A stretch of 64,000 nucleotides of DNA from Dyadobacter beijingensis DSM 21582 (GCF_000382205.1 NZ_KB907794.1:1-64000), one strand, 5' to 3'; numbered from the stretch's first letter, positions 41,706 to 50,381 are shown. Notes: generated by a model from the sequence alone, not told the origin. Numbers and translations are program-made.

Positions 41706-41738
41706 CAAAAAGGAGCTATCTTATTCAAGACAGCTCCT
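41706..41738 (-). terminator. Terminator or attenuator between rpsU and the Xer gene
   Basis: The stem 41711-41722 / 41727-41738 (one mismatch in 12 pairs, loop ATTC) is followed on the minus strand by five T at 41710-41706. It ends 13 bases before the Xer start codon, so Xer must rely on readthrough or its own unseen promoter. Confidence 0.8.
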
Positions 41739-41800
41739 CTTCATATGATATGGATACAATAATCCTGTAGAAGTCTTTCAGAGAACCATTCCGTGAAGGA

Positions 41801-41995
41801 TTAGTCTTCCAGGTGACCGTAAGTTTTTTCCTTGTAAACGGCACGCAAAACTTCGAAACGACGCTTTACAGATGGTTTTTCGAAAGCCGTACGGGCACGG
41901 AGCTCACGCATTGTACCAGTTCTTTCAAATTTCTTCTTGTAACGCTTAAGAGCGCGATCAATCGATTCGTTGTCTTTAATGTTAATAATAAGCAT
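41801..41995 (-). CDS. rpsU: 30S ribosomal protein S21
   Basis: This 64-residue basic protein of the small ribosomal subunit matches S21 along its length: NIKDNESIDRALKRYKKKFE, then RTGTMRELRARTAFEKPSVK and the RRFEVLRAVYKEK end. In Bacteroidota S21 takes part in initiation and is linked to sequestering the anti-Shine-Dalgarno tail of 16S rRNA, consistent with the lack of such sequences in this window. It has a full promoter 40-70 bases upstream and a strong terminator 63 bases downstream. Confidence 0.97.
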   Translation of the reverse strand: MLIINIKDNESIDRALKRYKKKFERTGTMRELRARTAFEKPSVKRRFEVLRAVYKEKTYGHLED

Positions 41996-42042
41996 GCTTA
42001 TAATTTCTTTTGTTCTTTGAATTGGTTTCTGAAATCGGACTG

Positions 42043-42073
42043 CAAAGAAAAACTATATCCAACAGAAAATCAA
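42043..42073 (-). promoter_or_regulatory. Promoter of rpsU
   Basis: On the minus strand TTG (42073-42071) is followed after 20 bases by TTTCTTTG (42050-42043). The -7 element differs from TAnnTTTG only at the second base. Transcription would start near 42036. Confidence 0.6.
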
Positions 42074-42096
42074 GAAATAAGTCGTTAAAATTCATT

Positions 42097-42104
42097 TATT
42101 TTTG
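42097..42104 (+). promoter_or_regulatory. -7 element (TATTTTTG) of the Ppx/GppA gene
   Basis: Exact TAnnTTTG match 49 bases before the ATG at 42153; no clear -33 element. It is back to back with the rpsU promoter. Confidence 0.4.
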
Positions 42105-42152
42105 TATCCATTGCATTGAAACGAAAGTCATTAACAGATTAAACAGCCCGAT

Positions 42153-43088
42153 ATGAGTTCGAGACTGGGAATTATTGATTTAGGCACCAACACTTTTCAC
42201 CTGCTCATCGCCGAGCCGAACGGCGCTCATTTCAAGACTGTTTTCCACGAAAGCAGACCGGCCAGGATCGGTTTGGGCGGTATCAACAAGCGCATTATCA
42301 CCCCCGAAGCGCAGGACCGCGCGCTCGCAGCGCTCTCCTATTTCCGCGAAAAGCTCGATTCATTCGGGGTAATGCCTGAAAAAACCTTCGCATTCGGCAC
42401 CAGCGCCGTGCGCAATGCGGAAAACCGGCACGAATTCTGCTCCGAAATCCTGCAAAAAACGAATATCGAAGTGACGGTGATCGATGGTAACCGCGAAGCC
42501 GAGTACATATATAAGGGCGTCCGCCACGGCGCCGACATTGGCAATGGCCCCTCGCTGATCATGGACATCGGTGGCGGCAGCGTCGAATTCATCATCGGGA
42601 ACAGCGCGCAGATCTTCTGGAAACAAAGTTTCGAGATCGGCGGGCAGCGGCTCATGGAAAAATTCATGCGGAATGACCCGCTCTCCCAGGGCGACCGCCG
42701 CAATCTCTACAACCATTTCGACGAAAACCTCATTCCGCTCGCCAACGCGGTCCATCAATATGCGCCCGACAAGCTGGTAGGCTCCTCGGGAACGTTCGAT
42801 ACGCTCGTAGATATCGACTTTCATCATCGCACCAGCGACTGGCCGCCTGCCGGGCAAACTGATTTTGAAATTCCGCTCGAAGAATTTTACCGTGCTTACG
42901 CCCTGATCCTTTCGGGCAACCACGATGCACGCATGGCGATTCCGGGTATGATCGAACTGCGTGTGGACATGATCGTGGTGGCCGTGTGCCTGATCGATTA
43001 TGTGCTCAAAACGCACGGCATCCGTCGCATCCAGGTGTCGAAATATGCCCTCAAAGAAGGCGTCCTGGCCGATTTAATGGCCCGTTAA
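42153..43088 (+). CDS. Ppx/GppA family phosphatase
   Basis: This 311-residue ASKHA-fold enzyme has the phosphate-1 loop GIIDLGTNTFHLLI at residues 6-19, the catalytic Glu region in VIDGNREAEYIYKGVR and the phosphate-2 loop IMDIGGGSVEFI. Family members cut polyphosphate from its end or convert pppGpp to ppGpp. At 311 residues it is the short single-domain form lacking the C-terminal HD-like domain of E. coli Ppx, so which substrate it uses is open. It is divergent from rpsU and followed after 56 bases by the metalloprotease gene. Confidence 0.92.
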   Translation: MSSRLGIIDLGTNTFHLLIAEPNGAHFKTVFHESRPARIGLGGINKRIITPEAQDRALAALSYFREKLDSFGVMPEKTFAFGTSAVRNAENRHEFCSEILQKTNIEVTVIDGNREAEYIYKGVRHGADIGNGPSLIMDIGGGSVEFIIGNSAQIFWKQSFEIGGQRLMEKFMRNDPLSQGDRRNLYNHFDENLIPLANAVHQYAPDKLVGSSGTFDTLVDIDFHHRTSDWPPAGQTDFEIPLEEFYRAYALILSGNHDARMAIPGMIELRVDMIVVAVCLIDYVLKTHGIRRIQVSKYALKEGVLADLMAR

Positions 43089-43144
43089 GTCCCGTAACCC
43101 CATCCATTTATTTTAATTCTTTATCCAAAAACCAAACCAACTCT

Positions 43145-45721
43145 ATGAGATTGATGCGTTACCTTTTCCTCGCAGCGCTGGCATTCGTATGTATGCACGA
43201 CGCGCAGGCTCAACGAAAGAAAAAGAAAGACAAACAGGAAGACGTCAAGATCGACAAGGCCGTGGAAGCCGTGGCCTCGGCGGTGAAAGACAAGCTGAAA
43301 GACGAAAAAAAGAAAGGCCCGAAAGCATTTAAAGACCTCATCGACAGCACCAATGCCGTGAGCCAGAAAGGCATGATCTCGGTGCATAAGATGGACGACA
43401 AATGGTACTTCGAAATCCCGGATTCACTTTTGAACCGCGACATTATGGCCGTGACCCGCTATTCCAAAACCGCCGCGGGAGGCGGGATTTTCGGGGGTGA
43501 GGAAGTAAACCGCCAGATGATCCGCTGGGAAAAAGGGATGGACAATAACCTGCTCCTGCGCTCGGTAACGATCGTGGTAGCGAGCCCCGACAGCACCAAA
43601 CCGATATTCCAGGCCGTCAAAAACTCCAATTCCGACCCGATTATCGGTGTTTTCGATATTAAGGCGGTGAAAAAAGAACCGTCCAGGTCGTCGGTGATCG
43701 ACGTTACCGACTATTTCAATGCGGATAATCAGGTTTTCTCGCTCAGCTCGGTGAGCAAGCAGCTTTTGAAACTGGCGGCATTTAAAAAAGAAGCTTCGTT
43801 TATTGAAAAGATCAGCTCCTATCCTATTAATACGGAAATACGGTCGGTGAAAACCTTTTCTGTGACGCCGCAGCTGCTTACGCCTACGCCTGTGCCGTCG
43901 ATCGGTCAGTACCTGCCATCGGGGCTGGATGCCGGTGTAGTCACTTTTGAAATGAACACTTCGCTCATCCTGCTGCCTAAAACGCCGATGAAAAAACGGA
44001 TTTTCGACAGCCGGGTGGGATATTTTGCCAATCAATATGCGACATTCGGTGAAGAGTCGCAGCGGTCGGATACCGAGGTTTTTGCCGTAAGATGGCGCCT
44101 GGAACCCAAAAACGCCGAGGACGCGCGTAAGCAGCAGAATGGCGAGCTGATCGAGCCGAAAAAGCCGATTGTGTACTATATTGACCCCGCAACCCCGGAA
44201 AAATGGCGCAAATACCTGAAAGCGGGCGTTGACGACTGGCAGGTTGCATTTGAAAAAGCAGGCTGGAAAAACGCCATCCGCGGCGAGTACTGGCCCGAAG
44301 GCGACACGACGATGAGCCTGGAAGATGCGCGTTACTCCGTGATCCGCTATTTCGCGGCCGATATTCAGAATGCTTACGGGCCTAACGTACACGACCCGCG
44401 CAGCGGCGAGATCCTTGAAAGCCACATCGGCTGGTACCATAATGTCATGCGGCTTTTGCGCAACTGGTACATTATCCAGGCCGCAGCGGTAGACCCAAAA
44501 GCGCGCAGCAAGCAATTTGACGATCAATTGATGGGCGAGTTGGTGCGCTTCGTATCGTCGCACGAAATCGGCCATACACTGGGCCTCCGGCACAACATGG
44601 GCGCCAGCTCGGCCACGCCGGTGGAAAAGCTCCGCGACAAAGCGTGGGTGGATGCACACGGGCACACGTCGTCGATCATGGATTATGCGCGATTCAACTA
44701 CGTAGCGCAGCCGGAAGACGGCATTACCAACCTCTTTCCGCGCATCGGCGATTATGACAAATGGGCCATTCAATGGGGTTACAGCAACTTTACCGATAAG
44801 GACGCCAAGGCCGAGAAACTGGCATTGAACACCATGACCAAGGAGGCCTATAAGGATGACCGCCTGCATTTCGGAACGGAAATCAGCCCGTACGACCCGC
44901 GGTACCAGACCGAAGATTTGGGTGATAATGCGATGAAAGCGTCGGAATATGGTATCAGAAACCTGAAACGCATTCTCCCGAACCTGATCGAATGGAGTAA
45001 GGAAGACGGCGAGAGCTACAAGGAACTGGACGAAATTTACGGCAATGTGGTGACGCAGTACCGCCGCTACCTCGGCCATGTGATCAAGAATGTTGGCGGT
45101 ATCTACGACACGCCGATCACCTACGATATGGAAGGCCCGACGTTCACGACCGTTCCGAAAGCCACGCAAAAAGAGGCGATCGACTTCCTGAATGCGCAGC
45201 TTTTCAAAACCCCTACCTGGCTCCTCGACCAGAATATCCTCAGCAAAGTGAAGCCCGAAACGGGCGTGGAAGCCGTGAAGGCGTTGCAGGAATTTGCATT
45301 GACTTCGCTTTTCGCCGGCGATCGGGCTGTACGTTTGATGGAAACAGGTGTTACTGCCAAAAATTACACCCTCGACGACCTTTTCACAGACCTCGAAGCG
45401 GGAATATGGTCGGAAACAAAAACGGGGAAAGCCATTGACCTGTACCGCAGAAACCTGCAAAAGGTATATGCGGAAAAGCTAATCAGTCTACTGAAACCGG
45501 GCCGCGCCAATGTCCAGTCGATCCCGGTGGGCATTACCTACGGCTTCTCGACGCGCTCGGTGGAATTGGAAAAGACGGACTTGCCGTCCATCGCGCGGGC
45601 GCATCTGGAAAGTTTGAAGACCTCGATCACGGCGGCTAGCGCCAAAAGCACCGACAAGAACACCCGCTATCATTTGCGGGATGTTTCGGAGCGAATCAAG
45701 CAAGCGCTCGATCCGAAATAA
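43145..45721 (+). CDS. Large secreted zinc metalloprotease (DUF5117/DUF5118/DUF4953 type)
   Basis: This 858-residue protein has a signal peptide (LMRYLFLAALAFVCMHDAQA) directly followed by a very basic stretch (QRKKKKDKQ). The N-terminal part corresponds to DUF5118 and DUF5117 (WYFEIPDSLLNRDIMAVTRY). The catalytic domain has the metzincin zinc motif HEIGHTLGLRH at about residue 472, with the Met-turn-like SIMDYARFNYVAQP downstream. This family is widespread in Bacteroidota and sits in the periplasm or outer membrane with unknown substrates. The ATG at 43145 is chosen for the signal peptide; the frame continues upstream into the Ppx/GppA gene. A weak terminator-like stem follows. Confidence 0.9.
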   Translation: MRLMRYLFLAALAFVCMHDAQAQRKKKKDKQEDVKIDKAVEAVASAVKDKLKDEKKKGPKAFKDLIDSTNAVSQKGMISVHKMDDKWYFEIPDSLLNRDIMAVTRYSKTAAGGGIFGGEEVNRQMIRWEKGMDNNLLLRSVTIVVASPDSTKPIFQAVKNSNSDPIIGVFDIKAVKKEPSRSSVIDVTDYFNADNQVFSLSSVSKQLLKLAAFKKEASFIEKISSYPINTEIRSVKTFSVTPQLLTPTPVPSIGQYLPSGLDAGVVTFEMNTSLILLPKTPMKKRIFDSRVGYFANQYATFGEESQRSDTEVFAVRWRLEPKNAEDARKQQNGELIEPKKPIVYYIDPATPEKWRKYLKAGVDDWQVAFEKAGWKNAIRGEYWPEGDTTMSLEDARYSVIRYFAADIQNAYGPNVHDPRSGEILESHIGWYHNVMRLLRNWYIIQAAAVDPKARSKQFDDQLMGELVRFVSSHEIGHTLGLRHNMGASSATPVEKLRDKAWVDAHGHTSSIMDYARFNYVAQPEDGITNLFPRIGDYDKWAIQWGYSNFTDKDAKAEKLALNTMTKEAYKDDRLHFGTEISPYDPRYQTEDLGDNAMKASEYGIRNLKRILPNLIEWSKEDGESYKELDEIYGNVVTQYRRYLGHVIKNVGGIYDTPITYDMEGPTFTTVPKATQKEAIDFLNAQLFKTPTWLLDQNILSKVKPETGVEAVKALQEFALTSLFAGDRAVRLMETGVTAKNYTLDDLFTDLEAGIWSETKTGKAIDLYRRNLQKVYAEKLISLLKPGRANVQSIPVGITYGFSTRSVELEKTDLPSIARAHLESLKTSITAASAKSTDKNTRYHLRDVSERIKQALDPK

Positions 45722-45733
45722 TGTTGCATTATC

Positions 45734-45770
45734 ATCAGGCAAGTCGTAATGGCTTGCCTGATTGGTTTAC
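45734..45770 (+). terminator. Stem-loop after the metalloprotease gene
   Basis: ATCAGGCAAG (45734-45743) pairs with CTTGCCTGAT (45753-45762). The T tract after it is short (TGGTTT), so termination may be partial. Confidence 0.5.
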
Positions 45771-45782
45771 AGGTAAAATAAA

Positions 45783-46457
45783 ATGTCAGAACTGATTCAA
45801 ATACTCCTTGCACAGCCTGCATTCGAACCTGTCATTCGAAATGGCAAGCCTTACCGCCAGCTGGATTTCACCGAGGCGAATGGGGATCTGCTAATGCGTG
45901 ACTTGTCCGAAACGGCTGATTTTACCGCCTATGTTTTCGGTGAATTGCTTTCAAACGGGACCTGCAATGGCATCGGCGGCTATGGCGAAGACCGGGTGAT
46001 TTACCGGCACCGCAAGCATTTCACCGCCGATTCTGAGAAACCGAGAAGCATTCACCTGGGCGTAGATATCTGGGCGGAAGCCGGCGAGCCGATCCACGCG
46101 CCGCTGAACGGCAGGGTGCACAGTTTTGCATTCAACGACCATTACGGAGATTACGGTCCGACTATCATCCTCGCGCACGAGCTGGCCGGCACGACATTCT
46201 TCACGCTTTACGGGCACTTGTCGCTTCCCTCCCTCGATGGGCTTTACGAAGGAAAAGACATCCTGGCCGGCGAACATTTCGCCGCGATAGGCCCCTACCC
46301 GGAAAACGGCGATTGGCCGCCGCATTTGCATTTCCAGGTCATACGAGATATGGGCACACGCCGCGGCGACTTCCCAGGCGTGTGTCATGCGGATGATTGG
46401 GCTTATTACCGGAACTTATGTCCCGATCCGGGGCTGATTTTGAGGGTTGCCGATTAA
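45783..46457 (+). CDS. M23-like peptidoglycan metallopeptidase fold protein, no signal peptide
   Basis: This 224-residue protein carries a LytM/M23 domain: HLGVDIWAEAGEPIHAPLNG (the HxxxD zinc ligands and the AP turn), GPTIILAHELAG, FTLYGHLS and PPHLHFQVI (the HxH zinc and catalytic His). All zinc residues are present. It lacks a signal peptide or membrane helix, and the C-terminal part (CHADDWAYYRNLCPDPGLIL) resembles the M23-type module that some bacteria fuse to aminotransferases. It may act in the cytoplasm or not be a peptidase at all. Its stop codon overlaps the convergent MFS stop. Confidence 0.82.
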   Translation: MSELIQILLAQPAFEPVIRNGKPYRQLDFTEANGDLLMRDLSETADFTAYVFGELLSNGTCNGIGGYGEDRVIYRHRKHFTADSEKPRSIHLGVDIWAEAGEPIHAPLNGRVHSFAFNDHYGDYGPTIILAHELAGTTFFTLYGHLSLPSLDGLYEGKDILAGEHFAAIGPYPENGDWPPHLHFQVIRDMGTRRGDFPGVCHADDWAYYRNLCPDPGLILRVAD

Positions 46458-47680
46458 CCCTTCCGCTCCAGATTAGGCAAAAACCCAGTCAGGAGCCCGA
46501 TCAGCGGCAGGAAGGAGCAGATCCAGAATACATATTCGATGCTGGTTTTGTCTGCCAGCGTGCCAAGAATAGCCGATCCGATGCCGGCGATGCCGAATGC
46601 AAAACCGAAGAACAGGCCGGCGATCATACCTACTTTGCCTGGTATCAGCTCCTGTGCGTACACGAGAATGGCCGAGAATGCCGAGGAAAGGATCAGGCCG
46701 ATGATGCAGCTCAATACGCCTGTCCAGAAGAGGTTGACGTACGGCAGCAGTAATGCAAACGGTGCAGCGCCGAGGATCGAGATCCAGATTACGTATTTAC
46801 GACCAATGCGATCACCCACCGGGCCGCCTACGAATGTGCCCGCAGCCACGGCAAACAGGAATGCAAACAGGTAAATCTGCGAGCTTTGAATGGAAACGCC
46901 GAATTTGTGTATCAGATAAAATGTGAAATAGCTCGAAATGCTAGCCATATAAATGTATTTCGAGAATATCAAAAGCAGAAGAATGCTGATAGACAGCACG
47001 ATCTTACCTTTGGAGAGATGCGATTCTGATTTCACGGTGTTCACCGCTTTTTTGACCACACCGCCCAGATTCTGCTTATACCAGCCGCCTACCCACGAAA
47101 GAATGACTATCGCGAGCAATGCGACGAGCGAAAACCAGATCACCTGAAAACGGCCGTAAGGCAGCAATATCAACGCCGCCAGCAACGGCCCTAGCGAGCT
47201 GCCCGCATTACCGCCCACCTGGAACAGCGATTGCGCCATTCCGTGCTTGCCGCCGGACGCCATCCGCGCCACCCGCGACGCTTCCGGGTGGAATACCGCC
47301 GAGCCAATGCCGATCAGTCCAACCGAAAGCAATACAATTTGAAAACTGTCGGCCATGGATAGCGAGATCAGTCCCAGCAGCGTAAAACACATCCCTACCG
47401 CCAATGCATAAGGCTGCGGCCGCTTGTCCGTGAAAGAGCCCACGAGCGGCTGGAATACCGACGCGCTCACCTGGAACGTGAAAGTAATGAGGCCAATCTG
47501 TGAAAAACTGAGGTTGAACGACTCCTTCACCATCGGGTAGATCGACGGGATGAGCGATTGCATCGTGTCGTTCAGCAAGTGGGAGAAACTCAGTGCCAGC
47601 AAGATCGGGAATACGGTCTGAGAGGCTGGAACTGCGGCGGCCGTCGATTCGGCGGGGGAACTTTGGTCAAAACTTTTCAT
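46454..47680 (-). CDS. MFS transporter, fosmidomycin-resistance (Fsr) type
   Basis: This 12-helix carrier of about 408 residues has the Fsr-like start LLALSFSHLLNDTMQSLIPS and the family stretch IGIGSAVFHPEASRVARM, then QSLFQVGGNAGSSLGPLLAA. The MFS loop GPVGDRIGRKYV lies between helices 8 and 9. Fsr proteins export small molecules in exchange for protons. I use ATG at 47680; the frame also has a TTG at 47686. The leader holds a 9-bp hairpin at 47697-47725 that could control expression. Its stop and that of the M23-like gene share the bases TTAA (46454-46457). Confidence 0.9.
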   Translation of the reverse strand: MKSFDQSSPAESTAAAVPASQTVFPILLALSFSHLLNDTMQSLIPSIYPMVKESFNLSFSQIGLITFTFQVSASVFQPLVGSFTDKRPQPYALAVGMCFTLLGLISLSMADSFQIVLLSVGLIGIGSAVFHPEASRVARMASGGKHGMAQSLFQVGGNAGSSLGPLLAALILLPYGRFQVIWFSLVALLAIVILSWVGGWYKQNLGGVVKKAVNTVKSESHLSKGKIVLSISILLLLIFSKYIYMASISSYFTFYLIHKFGVSIQSSQIYLFAFLFAVAAGTFVGGPVGDRIGRKYVIWISILGAAPFALLLPYVNLFWTGVLSCIIGLILSSAFSAILVYAQELIPGKVGMIAGLFFGFAFGIAGIGSAILGTLADKTSIEYVFWICSFLPLIGLLTGFLPNLERKG

Positions 47681-47696
47681 AGGCAATCAAAAATGT

Positions 47697-47725
47697 CCCC
47701 AACTTGCATAAACTGGAAGTTGGGG
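47697..47725 (-). promoter_or_regulatory. Hairpin in the leader of the MFS gene
   Basis: CCCCAACTT (47697-47705) pairs perfectly with AAGTTGGGG (47717-47725), 11-base loop. On the minus strand it is followed by ACATTTTTG and the ATG 16 bases later. It may be a leader attenuator or the terminator of the upstream SDR gene. Confidence 0.5.
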
Positions 47726-47740
47726 CCTAAAAAAGAATGA

Positions 47741-47748
47741 CAAAGATA
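47741..47748 (-). promoter_or_regulatory. -7 element (TATCTTTG on the minus strand) of the MFS gene
   Basis: CAAAGATA on the plus strand is an exact TAnnTTTG in reverse. Transcription from near 47734 would place the hairpin at the very 5' end of the mRNA. No clear -33 element. Confidence 0.4.
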
Positions 47749-47789
47749 TTGATTTCAGCCTGCATAATGGCCGGAAACCAAAGAAAATT

Positions 47790-48542
47790 CTATTTCCGAT
47801 GAATAGTGGTCGCGGCGGACTGCGCACCGGCCAGGATGGTAATGTCAGCAATCGTGACGCGATCGGGTGCATTCACGGCATAGAGAATGGCATCAGCGAT
47901 GTCGCCGGCCTGCAACGGATCGAAGCCCTGATACACCTTTTCGGCCTTTTCCTCATCGCCTTTGAAACGCACGAGGGAGAATTCCGTCTCTACCGCACCG
48001 GGCGCGACATTCGTCGTTTTAATACCATGCTGCGTGAGTTCCAGGCGCATTCCCTCGCTGATCACTTCTACCGCCGCTTTGGAAGCACAATACACGGCAC
48101 CATTCGCATAGGTTTGCTTGCCGGCAATGGAGCTGATGTTCACGATATGCCCCTTACCGCGTGCAAGCAGCAGGGGGATAATGGCTTTTGAAACATACAA
48201 AAGCCCTTTCACATTCCCGTCGATCATGGCGTCCCAATCGTCGGTATCGCCCTGGTCGAGCGTGCCGAGTCCGTGGGCATTACCTGCATTGTTGACAAGG
48301 ATATCGATATTTTTCCATTCGTCGGGCAGCGAGTTCACCGCCGCTAAAACGGCTTGCTTATCCCGGACATCAAACAACAGCGTGGTTACTTTTACCTGGG
48401 AAGAAAGTTCTCCGGCGACTTCATCCAGGCGGTCCTGACGGCGGCCGCACAAAACAAGATCTATACCGGCGCCGGCAAACGCTTCTGCCGTGGCCTTACC
48501 AATACCGGATGTGGCTCCGGTAACAAATGCAATACGGGACAT
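47790..48542 (-). CDS. Short-chain dehydrogenase/reductase (YdfG-like)
   Basis: This 250-residue classical SDR has the cofactor loop TGATSGIGKATAEAF at residues 8-22, NNAGNAHG, the catalytic Ser in NISSIAGKQTYANG and the YCASK motif. It closely resembles the 3-hydroxy acid or serine dehydrogenase (YdfG) group by the GRRQDRLDE stretch after the second strand, which suggests NADPH use. Substrate not determined. It lies 15 bases after the S41 protease gene on the same strand and is likely cotranscribed with it. Confidence 0.92.
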   Translation of the reverse strand: MSRIAFVTGATSGIGKATAEAFAGAGIDLVLCGRRQDRLDEVAGELSSQVKVTTLLFDVRDKQAVLAAVNSLPDEWKNIDILVNNAGNAHGLGTLDQGDTDDWDAMIDGNVKGLLYVSKAIIPLLLARGKGHIVNISSIAGKQTYANGAVYCASKAAVEVISEGMRLELTQHGIKTTNVAPGAVETEFSLVRFKGDEEKAEKVYQGFDPLQAGDIADAILYAVNAPDRVTIADITILAGAQSAATTIHRK

Positions 48543-48557
48543 TGAATAGGGGTGATT

Positions 48558-50261
48558 TTACTTTTTGTTTTTGGGAATATTAAGGCTGCTGAACTCGCCC
48601 TTTTCCAGCTGTGCCGCCTGACTGAAAAGCTGTACGGCCTGCTGGTATACATTATCGGTCGGATTCAGTACCTGGAACACCTCGTTGTTCAAACCGTTCT
48701 TCTGCTTCCTCCCCCACACATACCGGCCGATAATCGCTTTGGTTTGCGAGGTAATAAGCGATTTGGAGAGGTTCAGTTCCTTTTCGTTGGGCTTGATGCC
48801 TGCCCTGGAGGCATCCTTCACGAGTTCCGCCATCATGGCGTCGGACACCTGGAATGTTTTCAGGTATTCTTTAAACGGCTGCTTTTCCAGTTTTTTCTGG
48901 TTTTCGTTGGCATAGCGCAGCGCATATTCGCGGATGATATTCTTGGAATACAATTCAAACAGGTATTTGCTGTTCTGCAAAGTGTCTTTGGCCACAAAAA
49001 TGTCGGGCGTAATGCCGCCGCCGCCGTAAACGACACGACCGCCGTCCGTTTTATAGACTTTGCTCTTATCGAATTTAATGCTATCGACATTGAAAAGCTC
49101 ACCGCTCTCGTACCGGTGCGCGAGGTCCTGGCTGTAATCTTCCCCTTTGCCGAGCTCGTAAGGTTTTTGAATACTCCGGCCGCTTGGCGTGTAGTAACGG
49201 GAAATGGTCAGGCGGAGCTCGGAGCCGTCCGAAAGCTTGATCGGCATTTGAACCAATCCTTTTCCATAAGATCTGCGGCCTACCACCAATGCGCGGTCGT
49301 GGTCCTGCAATGCGCCTGCCAGGATTTCGGATGCCGAGGCGCTGCCTTCATCCACGAGTACGATCAACGGGCCCTGCTCGAACAGGCCGTCTACATGCGA
49401 GCGTGTTTTGCGGTCGAAGCGGCTGTCTTTGCCTTCGGTGTATACCAATAATTTGTCCCCGGAAATGAATTCGTCGGCCATGCTCGTCGCCCGCTCCATA
49501 TAGCCGCCGGGGTTGCCGCGGAGGTCGAGGATGAGGTTTTTCAAGCCATTGGATTTCAATGTTTTCAATGCGGACTTAAACTCGTCGAAAGTTGTTTCTG
49601 AAAAACGGCTAACCTTGATATACCCTATTTCGTCATCCACCATATAAGACGCGTCTACCGAATAGGTAGGGATACGGTCGCGCACGACGGCGAAATTCAT
49701 TTTGTCTTTCAAACCGACACGTTCGATCGCCAGGTCGACTTTCGTGCCTCTTTTTCCGCGCAACAGCTTGTAAACCTGCGCATTGGTGACTCCCGGACCG
49801 GAAAGGTTTTCTTTATTGACAGAAATAATGCGATCTCCGCTCTGAATACCGGCCGCCTCGGAAGGCCCGCCGCTCAATGGCGTCACCACGTACACCGTAT
49901 CATTATAAATGTTGAACTCGACGCCAATGCCGTCAAACCCTGATTCGAGCTGTGAGCGGGCTGCAGTGGCTTCCTCCGCATTGAAATAGGCCGTATGCGG
50001 ATCGAGCTTTTCGAGCATTTTGGAAATTGAGAAATCCACCAGCTCGTCGGTATTGACGGAATCCACATAATTGTTTTCCACGAGCATCAACACTTCCCGG
50101 AACTTACCGTAGCCTTTGGCCACGTCGGAAAGTTTTTTCCCGCCGCTGAAAAACGTGCTTCCCAGCAGCACACCCGCCGCCAACGTGATCGCGATGATGA
50201 TGGGCAAACGAACCGTGGATTTCGAGTTCTGAATCGGGGGTTGGGGGCTATGTGGATTCAT
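48558..50261 (-). CDS. S41 family C-terminal processing peptidase (CtpA-like)
   Basis: This 567-residue protein has an N-terminal membrane anchor or signal (LPIIIAITLAAGVLLGSTFF). A PDZ domain at about residues 100-180 shows GGPSEAAGIQSGDRIISVN. The protease core has LDLRGNPGGYMERA, the nucleophile Ser in DEGSASASEILAGAL and the general base Lys in RRSYGKGLVQ. A C-terminal domain of about 170 residues follows and ends NIPKNKK. Such peptidases trim the C-termini of periplasmic proteins. It lies in one direction with the downstream SDR. Confidence 0.94.
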   Translation of the reverse strand: MNPHSPQPPIQNSKSTVRLPIIIAITLAAGVLLGSTFFSGGKKLSDVAKGYGKFREVLMLVENNYVDSVNTDELVDFSISKMLEKLDPHTAYFNAEEATAARSQLESGFDGIGVEFNIYNDTVYVVTPLSGGPSEAAGIQSGDRIISVNKENLSGPGVTNAQVYKLLRGKRGTKVDLAIERVGLKDKMNFAVVRDRIPTYSVDASYMVDDEIGYIKVSRFSETTFDEFKSALKTLKSNGLKNLILDLRGNPGGYMERATSMADEFISGDKLLVYTEGKDSRFDRKTRSHVDGLFEQGPLIVLVDEGSASASEILAGALQDHDRALVVGRRSYGKGLVQMPIKLSDGSELRLTISRYYTPSGRSIQKPYELGKGEDYSQDLAHRYESGELFNVDSIKFDKSKVYKTDGGRVVYGGGGITPDIFVAKDTLQNSKYLFELYSKNIIREYALRYANENQKKLEKQPFKEYLKTFQVSDAMMAELVKDASRAGIKPNEKELNLSKSLITSQTKAIIGRYVWGRKQKNGLNNEVFQVLNPTDNVYQQAVQLFSQAAQLEKGEFSSLNIPKNKK

Positions 50262-50381
50262 ACCGTTAAAAATTTGGAGTATGCGTGCAGGAAAAGACTA
50301 TTTTCCCCAACGTGAATTAAACAATTTTGGTTGCCTAATGCAAATGAATGCAGGGCGTTAACAGACCAACGGCGCGTATTT

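Noticed and set aside
43424..45460. 678-codon open frame on the minus strand
   Set aside because: It is antisense to the zinc metalloprotease gene in a GC-rich stretch. The plus-strand product has a signal peptide and a zinc motif; the antisense product is His/Arg/Phe-rich with no recognisable domain.
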